Shown one piece after another: positions 45,801 to 56,655 of a stretch of DNA of 64,000 nt (positions are counted from its first letter, which is position 1; every line of letters begins with the position of its first letter). This DNA is from Burhinus oedicnemus (taxonomy: Eukaryota; Chordata; Aves; Charadriiformes; Burhinidae). The position numbers were made by a program, and so were the translations under genes. The stretch lies in the NCBI GenBank assembly GCA_008921705.1, contig VFFE01006863.1:1-64000 (forward strand). The letters run 5' to 3'. The notes beneath the pieces are model-generated. The model worked only from the letters and a program-made list of their open reading frames with translations. It was not told the origin of the DNA and did not search any database.

Positions 45801-48800
45801 AGCTTTGGCAAAAATGCTAACTGAAAATGATTAACCTAATTGCATTCTGAACATTAATATTTCTTCCTATGAAAGACTCGTCTGAATTAAACATAAAGGA
45901 TTTCTAAAATAATTGCAAGCTTTTAAAGCCACATGTGTCACAATTTCTTCAAAAACAAATTACCAACATAAAATTAAACTGATCAAAGGCTTTTACTTTA
46001 TAGACTGTTACCTTGGAACAGCTGCACAAGACAGGTGAATTGCATGTATTTAAAATTTCACTGTAACAAAGCAGTGTATTTTCAGCAACGTGTGGCCATA
46101 AACTATTCAAAAACATTTTAAATCTAATCTTTAAGTATAAATATCTTACATACAAATAGGATTTTTCTAAAATTTAATTGTTAATTTAAGAATTTGAGAA
46201 TTATAAGCATTGTATGCTGCTGCATTTTTTGAGTGTTTTTTAGAAGATACATCTTTTGATTGTTCAGGGATTTTTTTAAATCTTAGAAGGGAAGTAACTT
46301 ACTGCTCATTTCCTTATCTTTTAATCTATTTATTTTCTGTTAGTAGTTCAATTTTAGTCTCTTTCATTACTGTACAAAAAATCATGTAAGTAATATTGCC
46401 TGTAATATTTACTGCTTTGCAGCTACCGATGATTGCTGACCAGCAATGTTCTCCTAAATGCTCATCTTGCTTTAGATTTGATGGATACTCACCTGAATGC
46501 TTCTGTTACTCAGTAACTTATGTATGGATCAATATAAAGTATGTGTGGTCTCTTAAACAGTTATTTCTGGGTAGCAGAGAGATCTGCAGAATTTAAAAAA
46601 AAACCAAAACCACAACCCACTAAACTCCAGCTTGATGCATATTAGAATTAAAGCTGTATTGTTTCAGAACATGCCTTGAAAGGAGGAAATTCAATAGGGA
46701 GCCATCTTACTTTCCAAAAATTTTAACTGTGAAAGATCAGCTTGAAGGCCTTTTGTTAACTTTGATCCTTCTTAATATTGACCCATTAATAATGTGTTTC
46801 AGTTTCTGGTGTATGCTTTTTCCTGGAATCAATCCTTGAAAACTACCTGGTTTGAAGTGTTTTTGTTTCTCCCTTTAAGAAACATTTGTCTTTTTCCTTT
46901 GCTAACTGATATGTGAAACTAATAAAATGCTACAGGGTTGCTGAGTGTACAAAGTACAACTTCACATTTGTGAGGCTATCGCTGTCCTGTACCAATCTTT
47001 TTGGTGGACCTGCATGCATGATTGCAGAACACAGGTTTTGCTGCACATCCAGATTCCGCCTCCTGGCTGGCTGGTTATTCAGTAAGCTCTTGCTTTGTTT
47101 AAGAACCAAATGTAATTATTTGACTTGTTGCTTAAGGGTACACTTCTTTCCTAAAAGAGGTTTTGTGTGTACCAGTTGACCATTCTGAAATGCATTATCT
47201 GCTCTGTTCATAGGGAATTTGCTTCGGAGTATATAATTCTCAAATTCTTTGAGGATAATGTGGAAGGGAAAAAAATGGACATGCTTGTATATTTTTATCC
47301 TAATGAAATAAAGTCTTTGTTATATTTACTCCCCTTTATTGTAGATGTCTGAATGACTTTCAATACCTGCTCTCTTTGTTTTCAGTCACTGCCGTTGTTA
47401 TCTCTTTGGACTGTCCCATAGTTCAGTTCTATTCTTGGGTATGTTTCTTAACTACTTTAGCTACAACACTTGAAAGTCTACCACAATCAAACTTCCCTTG
47501 AAGGATCCTCAAATAAAGCTACATTGCATGATGGAGTTGCATCATGCTTAAGTTTGATGAGTTTTAACACGTCATTAGGCAGGGTCACTATAAAGTGTTT
47601 CTGCTTCAAACCAGACTCCTTACTATGGGAACAATCCATCCAACACACCAAACTGCTGGTGAGCTGTGTTTTTCAAATGGAAAGCACTCTCATCACTTTC
47701 CTGACTGCTCTGTTTAACTGTTTTAGAAGTAGTACAATGTTAACACTTTGTGTGTTGTACCTTTTATATGTGCCAGCAAGGTACCAGCATCCAAGACGTT
47801 TGCAAAGTTTCTCCAGAGGGTTTGCCAATGGCTGCAGATGTTGGAGATTTGAACTTGCAGAATGATACTGGTTCATGAAAGCTTCTGTGAGGTGTCTTTA
47901 TGCTCAGTGTAAATCCTTCTTTCTTTGCCTTTGTGGAACAGCCAGAGCAAAAAAGTGAGGGATGCGGTGACGTGGTAAAAAGGACTTGGATGTCCCCAAT
48001 TTCCTTTCAAGTTTGTGAGCTTACATATTTGTCCATGGGGTTTCTCTTTTTCCACAGGCACATGTGGCATTTTTAGCTGTTGGAAACTTGGAACAGGAAC
48101 TTTCCCGTATGTATAAATAAAATAAAAAGGATTCTCAAGGACTAGTTTTGTTGAAGCAAAGAGTACTATGGGGTATCTTTTATTTACTCCTTTTCATTAT
48201 AGTCTTGATGCTTCGATTATGACTGTTCTCCTGGGTGGACCCTATCTGACCAAACCAAATAAATTGGCACCAATCTCTGTCAAATGGAGAAATGGCCAAA
48301 CTACTGCTTCTTGAACAGTAGTGGTCATATTCAATGCTTTTCCACTGTTGTCCTCCTAGATATACAAGGAGAATGTGTGCAGGCATGTACTGGAGCAAAA
48401 TAAGAATTAGTGCATGGTGTGAGAGGTTATTAACTTTCTGCCTGCATCTTCTTGTTTCCCTCTCCCCTGCTGACCATCCACAATGCAGAAATTGTGTGCT
48501 GTATATCAAAATACTCAACTGTTTCAACCCAGAAACCTACTGCCTAGTCCTTTAGTTGTATCCCACTTTTCAACGTATAGAAATTTGAATTCACAAGAGT
48601 GGAATAACATTATCTTCTGTTATGCACTTTTTTTGGTGTCCCCATTTAGCTATGAGTGCAAAACTTACAATGATGTTTTAAAAACAAATTCAGGTTGCTG
48701 AAAATCCTGCCAGTCCAAGGAAAGAAGTCACAGTTCCAACACTGCATTATTCTAACTGAAAACACTGCTATGATAGTTATCTTTGAAATTGTATTACATC

Positions 48801-49109
48801 AGCTAACCTAACAAAGTTATGCAATTTGAGCTAGATTAGACTGAAATAAGAGAATTTCTAAAGTTATCTTTTCTATGAGGAGAGCTTTCATCCTTCTTCC
48901 ATGGTCCTAATCTTGAAGCCTGCTCTGGTTACAAGAATTATGTCGTGACTTTTTATTTTTCATTCCCTCCAGGTTTACAGGAACAGATGGACCAAGTGGT
49001 TTCGGATTTGAGCTGACATTTCGACTAAAGAGAGAAACAGGGGAGTCGGCACCACCTACCTGGCCAGCAGAGTTAATGCAAGGCTTAGCCAGATACGTCT
49101 TCCAGTCAG
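27735..49109 (+). CDS. SUFU: SUFU, suppressor of fused (partial: exons 2-3)
   Basis: Gene-level entry joining 27735-27869 and 48973-49109, 272 coding nt, about residues 61-152 of a protein of about 484 residues. The N-terminal SUFU domain holds one face of the GLI-binding cleft; the C-terminal domain lies in later exons beyond position 64000. The visible frame is intact across the 21.1-kb intron. Exon 1, with the variable Pro/Ala-rich N-terminus, is missing and probably in the 21090-21109 gap. ACTR1A upstream in head-to-head orientation supports orthology. Confidence 0.96.
28111..28156. repeat. T homopolymer tracts
   Basis: T17 at 28111-28127 and a second T run at 28146-28156, in SUFU intron 2. 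Confidence 0.9.
30582..30616 (+). repeat. Poly-G tract (G18, G6, G7)
   Basis: G18 at 30582-30599, then T, G6, T, G7, T and G, on the sense strand of SUFU. The sequence could form a G-quadruplex. Tract length may be unreliable in the assembly. Confidence 0.9.
33295..33430 (+). mobile_element. CR1 LINE 3' end fragment
   Basis: Contains aggttggatggggctttgag, gtctagtggaagatgaccct, ggggttggaactagatgatc and aaggtcccttctgacccaag, ending ccattctatgatttttatga, which is the CR1 3' terminus with its ATTCTATG-type octamer. Sense strand is plus. Confidence 0.92.
37743..37777. repeat. A-run with (TA)n and (GA)n
   Basis: A14 followed by about six TA and four GA units. Confidence 0.85.
38040..38170. repeat. 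Ancient dispersed repeat with palindromic core (tentative)
   Basis: The stretch gtgcctaaaccccaattgaa, atctgtgggagttcaagctc and ctaaataccttttatgcctc resembles a repeat seen in reptile and bird genomes that carries GGTGCCTAA, CCCATTGAAATCAATGGGAG and CCTAAATACCTTTGAGGATC. Recognised by memory and eye only. Confidence 0.35.
39640..39765 (+). repeat. Ancient MIR/CORE-SINE-like fragment
   Basis: The order atcattattttacatctgag, agtaacttgttgatgaggat, gtagcagacaggggattcaa and acttaggtcacctggatgct follows the MIR-type body (ATTTTACAGATGAGGAAAC, AAGTGACTTGCCCAAGGTC, GGCAGAGCCGGGATTCGAA, CCCAGGTCT). Diverged, but the whole ordered series is present. Confidence 0.55.
40301..40620 (-). mobile_element. 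CR1 LINE fragment (old)
   Basis: Starts cacagaatcacttgggttgg aaaggacctc, continues with ccctggatgctgttccaggg and gttgagcaataagattcccc, and ends aaggctgaacaaacgcagtg, ctcaacctttcctcatgtga. This is the CR1 3' region in reverse orientation, well diverged. Confidence 0.88.
41964..42034. repeat. T/G-rich low-complexity tract, (GGTTT)n
   Basis: Runs of T with GTTTT and GGTTT units, including four consecutive GGTTT. Confidence 0.88.
42601..42637. repeat. Poly-T tract (T29 C T7)
   Basis: T29 at 42601-42629, C, then T7. It could be the tail of a minus-strand retroposed sequence, but I recognise no element to its right. Confidence 0.9.
44449..44516. repeat. A/T and A/C low-complexity tract
   Basis: A T-run runs directly into an A-run (a potential hairpin), followed by aaccaaaccacaac, another A-run and cccc/aaaacc units. 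Confidence 0.85.
48973..49109 (+). CDS. SUFU: SUFU exon 3
   Basis: This 137-nt exon encodes the end of Glu106 and residues 107-151, plus the first base of codon 152: FTGTDGPSGFGFELTFRLKR, ETGESAPPTWPAELM and QGLARYVFQS. Acceptor CCCTCCAG|GTTTAC, donor TCAG|GTACTG. Length and phases equal human exon 3 (c.318-454, from memory). The GPSGFGFELTFRL strand-loop is a family hallmark of the N-terminal SUFU domain. Sequence is essentially identical to other vertebrates, as expected for this gene. Confidence 0.97.
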
Positions 49110-51149
49110 GTACTGCAGGGTTAAATATGCTGCCTCATTTTTCCTGCTGTAGTTCTGAAGCGCCACGTCTGTTACACGGTGTGACAATTGTCTCATCAGC
49201 GCTCAGTCAAATCTTGGGAATTATCTTTTTGTGGGAACCCAAAAGAGTGTTTTCCTTCCATCAGCCCAACTTGCTGGGGACAAAACCCAACTGCTGTTCA
49301 GGTAACTCCAAATCCTTAGTAATGAAAAGCTGAAGAGACAGAACAGTTAGTAACCATAGGAAGTCTGCCCAGTGGCTTTTTGTTGCTTTCCTGTGTTGTT
49401 GGTTTTGTCTTCACTTGGTAAGAAAACCTCATTTGCTTACCCTGAAATGACTGAGGAGCACCCATCTCATAAGGTCTCACTTCTCAGCAGGAGGGCCGTA
49501 ACTTCCAAAAAAGTTGCAGTTCCTTTGCGAGCAAAGCTCTTCCTCTGGTCTCTGCAGTTGAGCAGCAGCAATGTATGTAAACAGGGAGTTGCTGAAATGA
49601 GAAAATGTAAAAGTCAGAAGGGATGCCGAGGGCTAAGGAATTAACAGTTGGGAATCATTAATGCAGATGGAGACCTGCCAGAAAACTGGGAACCAGGGTG
49701 CCTACAAAACGTCCTCTTGCGCTACTCTTTCTGGGTGTCGTTTATACCAGTAGATTGAATATCAGTTTGTAGTGTAAGCACGTGAAGACCTGTAGAATGG
49801 TTGAGTACATAACGTGCTTGAAAGGCACTCTCCAGCATCACAAGATCTGAATGAAAATATTTGAAGAACTTTTTTTAAGCTAGTTTGAGGTCCTTCACAG
49901 GTAAAGTACCTTCTAAATCAATGATTATTGAACTCGTTACATTTGGTACTTGCTCTACTAGTTAATAAATTGCTTGGTAACTTGTGGTTCTAGTGCTGTT
50001 TCAGTCAGCTGGCTGACTTTCAAAGGGGAAAGGTCTAGATGAAAACAGGATTGCTCTGCTAATCTCTGTGACAAATCTCTGAGCCAGTGGCAACTCTTGT
50101 GGGGTACTTTTTCTAAATATGGACTGACAGAGATGAATGCCAGCACAAATTATTGCTTGCCTTCATATTAGGAGTGTCTCTTGTTGCAGTTTAAAATGAC
50201 ACAAGCATTTTTTGGGTAACCTTTGCTGTGTAGCTATCTTCTCCAGTTGCCATCCAAATTTGGGTTCACCTTTCTATCTTCAGTTTTGCTACTCTTAATC
50301 ATCTAAATCCATGTGTCTGTCATAAGTTTTGCCAGTGTTTGAGGTTCCTATCCTGCCTAAATTGTACTGTACAGTAGCTTGTTAATACTGGCCATGCAGC
50401 GATGAATACATACTCACGTTTTCTGTGTATTGACTGCAGGGTCTGAAGAAAACATCTGAGTCTAAAGTCTCCCTCTTAGATATAAAATAACCTACAACAT
50501 GTTATATGCTAACTTATCTTACATCTAAGACCCACCCCTTTTGGAGCCTTTTAAATTTTCTAGTCCGGTGTAGGTTCTCATAACGGTTTCTTATAGAGTT
50601 GTTTCAGTGCATTCTATTTGCATGTTAAGCAGCCTATCTATAGCAGTTGTTTGTTTGTCTCACCCTTTTCATGGGTGAGAGAAGGTCTGCAGAGTGAAAT
50701 GGGATTTGGTAGGGTACTTTAAGACAAAACTTTGCAGTGACTAAGCTGGCACTCGAGGCAGAGGCTTTCCTTGTTTGGTTTCCTGCACTAATGCAGTCTT
50801 ATCTTTCTGACCTCAAAGCCAACGAACTGTTTTTAGACTGGAAAGTGTGGTTGTGCCCATGCCTATCAGTCTGACTTGAACTTCTAAGGGCCTCCAGTAT
50901 TATCCTCTGCTTATCCATGCTGGTTTTGACTTTCTATCCACCGTGACTCTTTAAAGGCACTGCTCAAATGTATGTTAATGGATTCTAGCCTCTGGGTGTT
51001 TAGCTCTCAATTTGTGTTATTAAAAAACCCAGTGTATGAATTGACTTCTTTCTTTGAATGTGAAATTGAGTATGAGCCAATACTACGCTCATCACGCAAT
51101 AGGCAAACCACATGCTGGGTTACCTTAAGAAGAGTATGAGCAGCAGATT

Positions 51150-51640
51150 GAAGGAAGTTACTACGTCTTTGGCATGGCACTGGGGAGGCCTCACTTAAAA
51201 TACTGTGTCCTGTTTTGGGCCTCCCAGTTTAAGAGATCCTGAAAAACTGGAGAGAGTCTGTGGTGGTCAGGGTCCTAGAGCACGTGAGCTATGAGGAGAG
51301 CTGGAGGGAGCAGGGCTGGTTTAGCCTGTGAAGAGAAGGTACAGAGTGATCTAACGGGAGCCTACAGCTGTTGGGAGGGTAGTTACAAGATTGTGGGGTC
51401 AAGCCCTAGGTAATACAACAAGGGGCTACAGCTCTGAATTGTAGTATGGGAGGTTCTGTAAGGGCTTCAGGGAAAACTTGCTCACAAGGAAGGTGGCAAA
51501 GGACAGGGAACAGTTTCTGAAAATGTTCAGGACTTAGCACAACAAAGCTACAGCAGCCCTGATCTAGCATTGTTGATGGCTCCACTTCAAATAGGAGGCT
51601 GGATGAGAGACCTCCAGAGGCCCCTTAAAATATCACAGAA
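51150..51640 (+). mobile_element. CR1 LINE fragment (old)
   Basis: Contains gaggcctcacttaaaatact gtgtcctgtt, then ctatgaggagagctggaggg and gatgagagacctccagaggc cccttaaaat. These correspond, in sense orientation, to the CR1 ORF2 C-terminal region (RPHLEYCVQFW, YEERLRELGLF) and its 3' end. Many frame breaks; well diverged. Confidence 0.85.
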
Positions 51641-53869
51641 GAACTGGATTTTTGGTTTTTTCCATACAGCTTCATGCCCTTCAGCAAGCAGCTGTGTGCT
51701 GTCACCGAGCATTACCAACTGCTCCTTGCCCTGTACAAAAGGAAACTGTATGCTGTTGCAAGTGATCAAGCTCTAGTTTTATTTTAATACGAATCTGTTT
51801 ATCACTTTTCTCTTTTGAATAAAAACTTTCTCAGGCTAAAATCCTATGGCTAATCATAGATGTAAGCTTAATCCCGACAAGATGATGCATTTAAAAGTAA
51901 GACTTGTAACAGGGCAGACTCTATCATGATCTCTCAGGGCAACACCAGTTGACCATGGCTAGATGCTGTCATTTTCTATTTTAGTGAAAGCTTGCTCACT
52001 ACATTGCTCTGCAGAATCCCCAGTCCTTCTGCTACATCTGACGTGTCCCGCTTTGCTTTACTCCCGTGAGCTCCCCCCTCTCAGGCTGGCAATCGCCAGA
52101 GCAATTCCCATGTTCTCCCTTCTGTCTTCCCTGGGTAATCAGGCACCCAGTGCTTGGCGGGGTTATTTTTTTTCTGCCTAACGGGATTTGCCCCAGTCTA
52201 ACCTGCTCACTCTGCAAAGCCAAGTGAGCTTCTGCCGCCATCTTTTTTCCCCTTGGTCTTTTACAGGACTTCTCTGGTCAGATGTTAAAACTTAAAAATT
52301 GTGAAGTATTTGAAGGGGTGGTTCTTCTGACTCCTGTTGGGTGTTAGGTGGGCTGTGGCACAACAGCGTTGTTTCACATGATGAAAAGTTTCTTTTTGCT
52401 CAAGTGCTTTCTGACTGTGCCACTTGGAGCATTTGTCAAATGCAACAATGACAAGCGTTGTTTGACTCTGGTGTACATACCTTAATGTTGTCCTTTTCAG
52501 TTGTTTAAAAAAAAAATAAAATCTGTGGAGTCTCTTTAATGCTCAAAAATAGCCTTAAAAACATTTGATGAACCGACACAACTTCAGTAATGCTTATGAA
52601 TCCACTCTGAACAAGCAGTAAGAAAAAAAATTAAAACTGGCAGGAACTTTTTGGATAGGCTCCAGGCACTTTCAAATGTCAAAATATTGTTTATGTTGAA
52701 AGCTATACTAAGAGCTATATTCTTATCGCTTGAATAACAAGCCAACTTTTTGGTTATCATAGATGTGCTTTGCTGGGTCCGGTTGAAGTTGGGGGAGAGT
52801 AAGGTGTAGTTATACTCCTGCTGAGCCTGAGCATTTTCAGATGGTGACGGCCGAGTTGAAGACTCATCTAGCAGCTACTGCTGTCCTAAATATTATTACT
52901 GTGTATTACAATTGCAAAGGATGTCTCATTGCAAGTGATGTATTTTTGCAACAAACATTTCTAGGCAAATGAATGTTGCGTTCCTTTGTTTCCGTCTCTC
53001 CTGCACTGTGGCTGTGCTTCAGAAAAGCACTCTCTGCATTGAATTTCAGACCTTTTTGAGCCTTGGCTTCTCTGTTCACTGTAACAAACACTTGATGCTT
53101 TGTGCTTTTGATTAAATGGCACTACTTCCCCTCCTTCAACAAAACCAAGCTTGTAAGTCTCAAAAAATTTTATTTGTGGCTTTATCTGTTCTTAATTTTA
53201 TCACTGTTTGACCATGACCACAAATTCCAACTCTGTTATTTTTAGGTTTTTTAAGAAAAAAAGAAAAAAAAAAACAAACTGCAAACCTTGAAAATGAAAC
53301 TTCGCACAATTCAGTGACCTTACCTTGTCATAGTTGTGGGTATGCTGGGAATATTTCATGGTAGAACAAATTTATACTTCAGTTCAAATGAAGAGGAAGA
53401 AATGTTCTTCCTACAGAAAGCTTATCCAGGGCTTGTTACAATTGTTAACTCTCCAGGTACTGCAGTATTATGACGCTTGATCAGTATAGAGAGGCCATGG
53501 TTTGTACTTTCCTGAAAGTATAATCTGCCTTGGTTTTTTTTCTCTAAGGTAAAGTTAGGTTGTTTTCAAGGGCCTGGCTGATATACATCACAAGGACAAT
53601 ATATTGATGTAGCATGGAAACAAATGTGTTGTGTGTATGAGTTCTTGCTGCTTCGATGTTTCTTGGCCTGAAAGAAAACAGCTCGAGCTGTAAGGCACAG
53701 GTTTGGAGAAACTGTCAGGAAAAATCTGTCATGCATAAAGCCTAAAGATAATGGTATAGCATATGTCATGGTTATATTCTCCGCAATGCATGAATTGTAG
53801 TGGGGAACTAGCTAGTGAAACTAGCTTCAGAAGTATTAAGATGACATCCATGAATTAGAGGTTTGCAGT

Positions 53870-55290
53870 TGGCTGAGCGTGATAACATTTACCCCAGAAC
53901 ACATCAGTCTGAGCCCCTGCCATTGGAGACGGGGACAGGCAGCATTACAGGAGGCTGGAAAATGGCAAATGCTGGTCTTCACAACCCACCCCCCCCCAAA
54001 AAAAAAACCCAAACAAACACACCACACACAAAAAAAAGTCAAAAAGAAACCCGAAAAATGCAAAGACCTGAGGTTTCTAATTGGTCAATCAGACTTCAGG
54101 TCTTAAGAAACCTCTAGGAAAAACAAATCATCGAGAAGCCATCCAGGGAATAATGTTCCAGCATGGATTTATCAAGAATAAAACAGAACAAACTAATTGT
54201 CATGGAGTAACAGACACCATGGGAAGCAGTGAATGTTGGTTACCTTGATACTAGTGAGACTTGACATTGTCCCTTCCAACAAGTATGTGAGCGAGCCAAG
54301 TAAATGTGATCTTGATGAAAACTAAAGAAAGAGGGATGCAATACTGGTTGGATATTTAGACTCTGAGTAATTGTCAATGTGTAGTCATCAACCACAAAAG
54401 ATGGGTAGAGTTTGGATTCCTCTAAAATCTGTCCTAGAGCTCATGCAATTTGGTATTGACCAGGATGATGAAATGCAGAGTATCCTGATGAGATCTGCAG
54501 ACACAGCAAAGCGCTATGGCACAGAGGGCTGAAATTCAGAACAACCTTTGCAAATAGTGGAAATGGACTGAAGTACCGATGCGCAGTAGGTCAGGGAGGC
54601 GCAAAAAGTGCGAGGTCCTGTGCTTGCACAGGAATAATCCAATGCACAATTACCAGCTGGGGAAAGGCAGCAGTTCTGAAAGGAGAGGAAAATGACTCAG
54701 AGTTACTGTCACCAATGAACTGTACCTAAACCAACACGCTCTTCATGCTGAGAGATAGAAGTGAAATTATTCTGATGTATAAATAAAAGTGTTCTGTGTA
54801 TTGCATATGATAGGGTCCTACACTGCTAGTAACACCTTGAAGGGAAAGGGAGAGCATTGTATCTCGTTTTGGGCAAAAGACTTCAAGTCAGATGCATCCC
54901 AGTTGGAGAGAGTCTGGAGGAGCACAGTAAGAATGACCCAAAGGTCCAGAATATGACCTGGGGAGGAACGATCAAAAGCATTATGTTTGTTTAGTCTAGG
55001 AAAGAGAAGATGGAAGGAATATGTGAGAACAGTCTTCAAATATGCAAAAGGTTGCTGTAGGGAATAAAGTAATAAATTTCTTGTCTGCCTACTGGGGATA
55101 TGAGAGGCCCATCACAACTAAAATTTCTGTAAGGTAGGCTTAGTGTTTGTCATTAGGAAAACTTTCAAATGGTAAGTGTGGTGGAGCGCTGGAATAGTTG
55201 CAGATTCCCCATTGCTGCATACCTTTGAGAACAAGTCAAACTGTTCTTCATGGATATTTGTCAGGAAGAGTTGATCCTTCCTTTGGGTGG
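53870..55290 (+). mobile_element. Very old CR1/L3-type LINE remnant
   Basis: Features in LINE order: a trace of the reverse-transcriptase region (agcatggatttatcaagaat aaaacagaac, reading HGFIKNKTEQ), then gcgaggtcctgtgcttgcac, atccaatgcacaattaccag, ttgtatctcgttttgggcaa and cccagttggagagagtctgg. These fit the 3' half of CR1/L3 elements with heavy decay. An A/C low-complexity tract interrupts it at 53985-54050. Confidence 0.65.
53985..54050. repeat. C-run plus A/C-rich low-complexity tract
   Basis: A C-run runs into an A-run, then aacccaaacaaacac and acacacaaaaaaa units. Confidence 0.88.
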
Positions 55291-56339
55291 GGGCAGAGTA
55301 GGAGCCTTCATAGTTTCCTTTATAATATAAATATGTCTTAACTGACTAGGTGTCCTCTTCAGGCTTTCTAAACATAATTTTCTATGGTTCCATAAATACA
55401 TAATTTATCTTTTTTCATCGTTTCCTGATTACTAGTGCACTAAAAGATGTTCAAATGTGAGTTTTGAAGTCTCAGCTAATTTAAAAGTTGAATTTTAATG
55501 TTTAACCTTTGCTAGTCAGTAATAGGAAGCCATTTGTGTCTTGCCACACAGTAGTAAGAAAATCTACAAGCAAAGGAAGTAAGCGTGCAAGATACAATTT
55601 GTGGGTGGCAATTTAACGTAGATTTCATCTTTTGACTTCAGGAGAAACTTGCTTACATGAATTATTCCTTAGAAAATTTATTACACTTTTGAAAAGTGTA
55701 TCGGACAGAACTAATTCCAGCAGGTACATGATGAGTTATACACGTTGATAGCAACATGTCAAAACAATGACCAAAATAGCTGTAGCTGATTTGTTATGTT
55801 TGGGGTTTTTTTCCTCCCAAACACCTCTCTTGGCATGTCTGCACCCTCTGCACTGTCATGATGAGGGATTCCCTTTTCAGAGCTTCTGTCCTTTGTCATG
55901 ATTCAAGTCTGCAGGCCAGTTTCCCAAAGTCACTGGAAAGGAGGGTGGTTCTGACTGATGTGTGCAAGTGCCCGAGGCAGCACAGCCGCGCAAGCCTTCG
56001 GCAGCCAAGCTGAAAAGCAACCCCAAAATGAGGTATGTCTAGCCTTCCTTAGTTATTTCTGACATGTCGTACTTCCTTCAGGTAGAAATTATTGTCTGAC
56101 AAGCTTGTCTGTAGTTTGAGGAAGCACGTACACTTCCTGCCTATGTGCACGTTGGCCCAGTATATCAGTTTGGGGACATGATGCCAGCTCTGTGTGCTGC
56201 TGTTTCCCTCTTTTTTTTTAAACAAGGGTGATTACAGGAGTTGTAAGGACTGCAGGTATAGATGCACTCTTCTTATTCAGCAGTTTTCATCTGATTCAAG
56301 TTAGTTTAGTCTGCACCACGGAGGCACTTTGCATTTGAC

Positions 56340-56460
56340 AGGCAGTATAACTTTTACACTGGAAATCGGACTCGGTGGGATTAAGTGATTTGACTGGGGT
56401 CACAGACCTGCAGCCATTAAGCCAGCAGATACTTTGTCACCTGCTGGCCTGGTGTAACGG
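56340..56460 (+). repeat. Ancient MIR/CORE-SINE-like fragment
   Basis: Contains taacttttacactggaaatc, gattaagtgatttgactggg and gtcacagacctgcagccatt, matching the MIR-type order (TTTTACAGATGAGGAAAC, AAGTGACTTGCCCAAGGTCACACAGC). Diverged. Confidence 0.5.
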
Positions 56461-56574
56461 CTAGGCTTCATCTTCAGATCTTCTGGAGTTCAGAAGCTTC
56501 AGTGCGGTAGCCTCGGTGACTCTTTCCTTGCCAACATGTTTTCAACCTTTCTTGACACAGGCCAATTTCTGTGT

Positions 56575-56655
56575 GCAAAAAGAAAAAAAACCCCAAACCA
56601 AACAACAACAACAAAAAACCCACAACAAAAAACCAAAACCCAAACCCAAAACAAA
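56575..56655. repeat. A/C-rich low-complexity tract
   Basis: Long run of aaaccc, caaacc, caacaacaa and aaaaccc units with no T for about 80 bases. Confidence 0.9.

Larger units (their letters stand above)
27870..48972 (+). other. SUFU intron 2 (21.1 kb)
   Basis: Long intron. Recognised contents: homopolymer T tracts (28111-28156, 42601-42637), a long G tract (30582-30616), CR1 pieces (33295-33430, 40301-40620), an ancient palindromic repeat (38040-38170), a MIR-like SINE (39640-39765), T/G-rich (41964-42034) and A/C-rich (44449-44516, 46591-46620) low-complexity tracts, and an AT-rich block at about 45720-48900. No coding exon or RNA gene is recognised. Open frames here look like chance, except that 43792-44340 is long for its composition (see findings). 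Confidence 0.8.
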
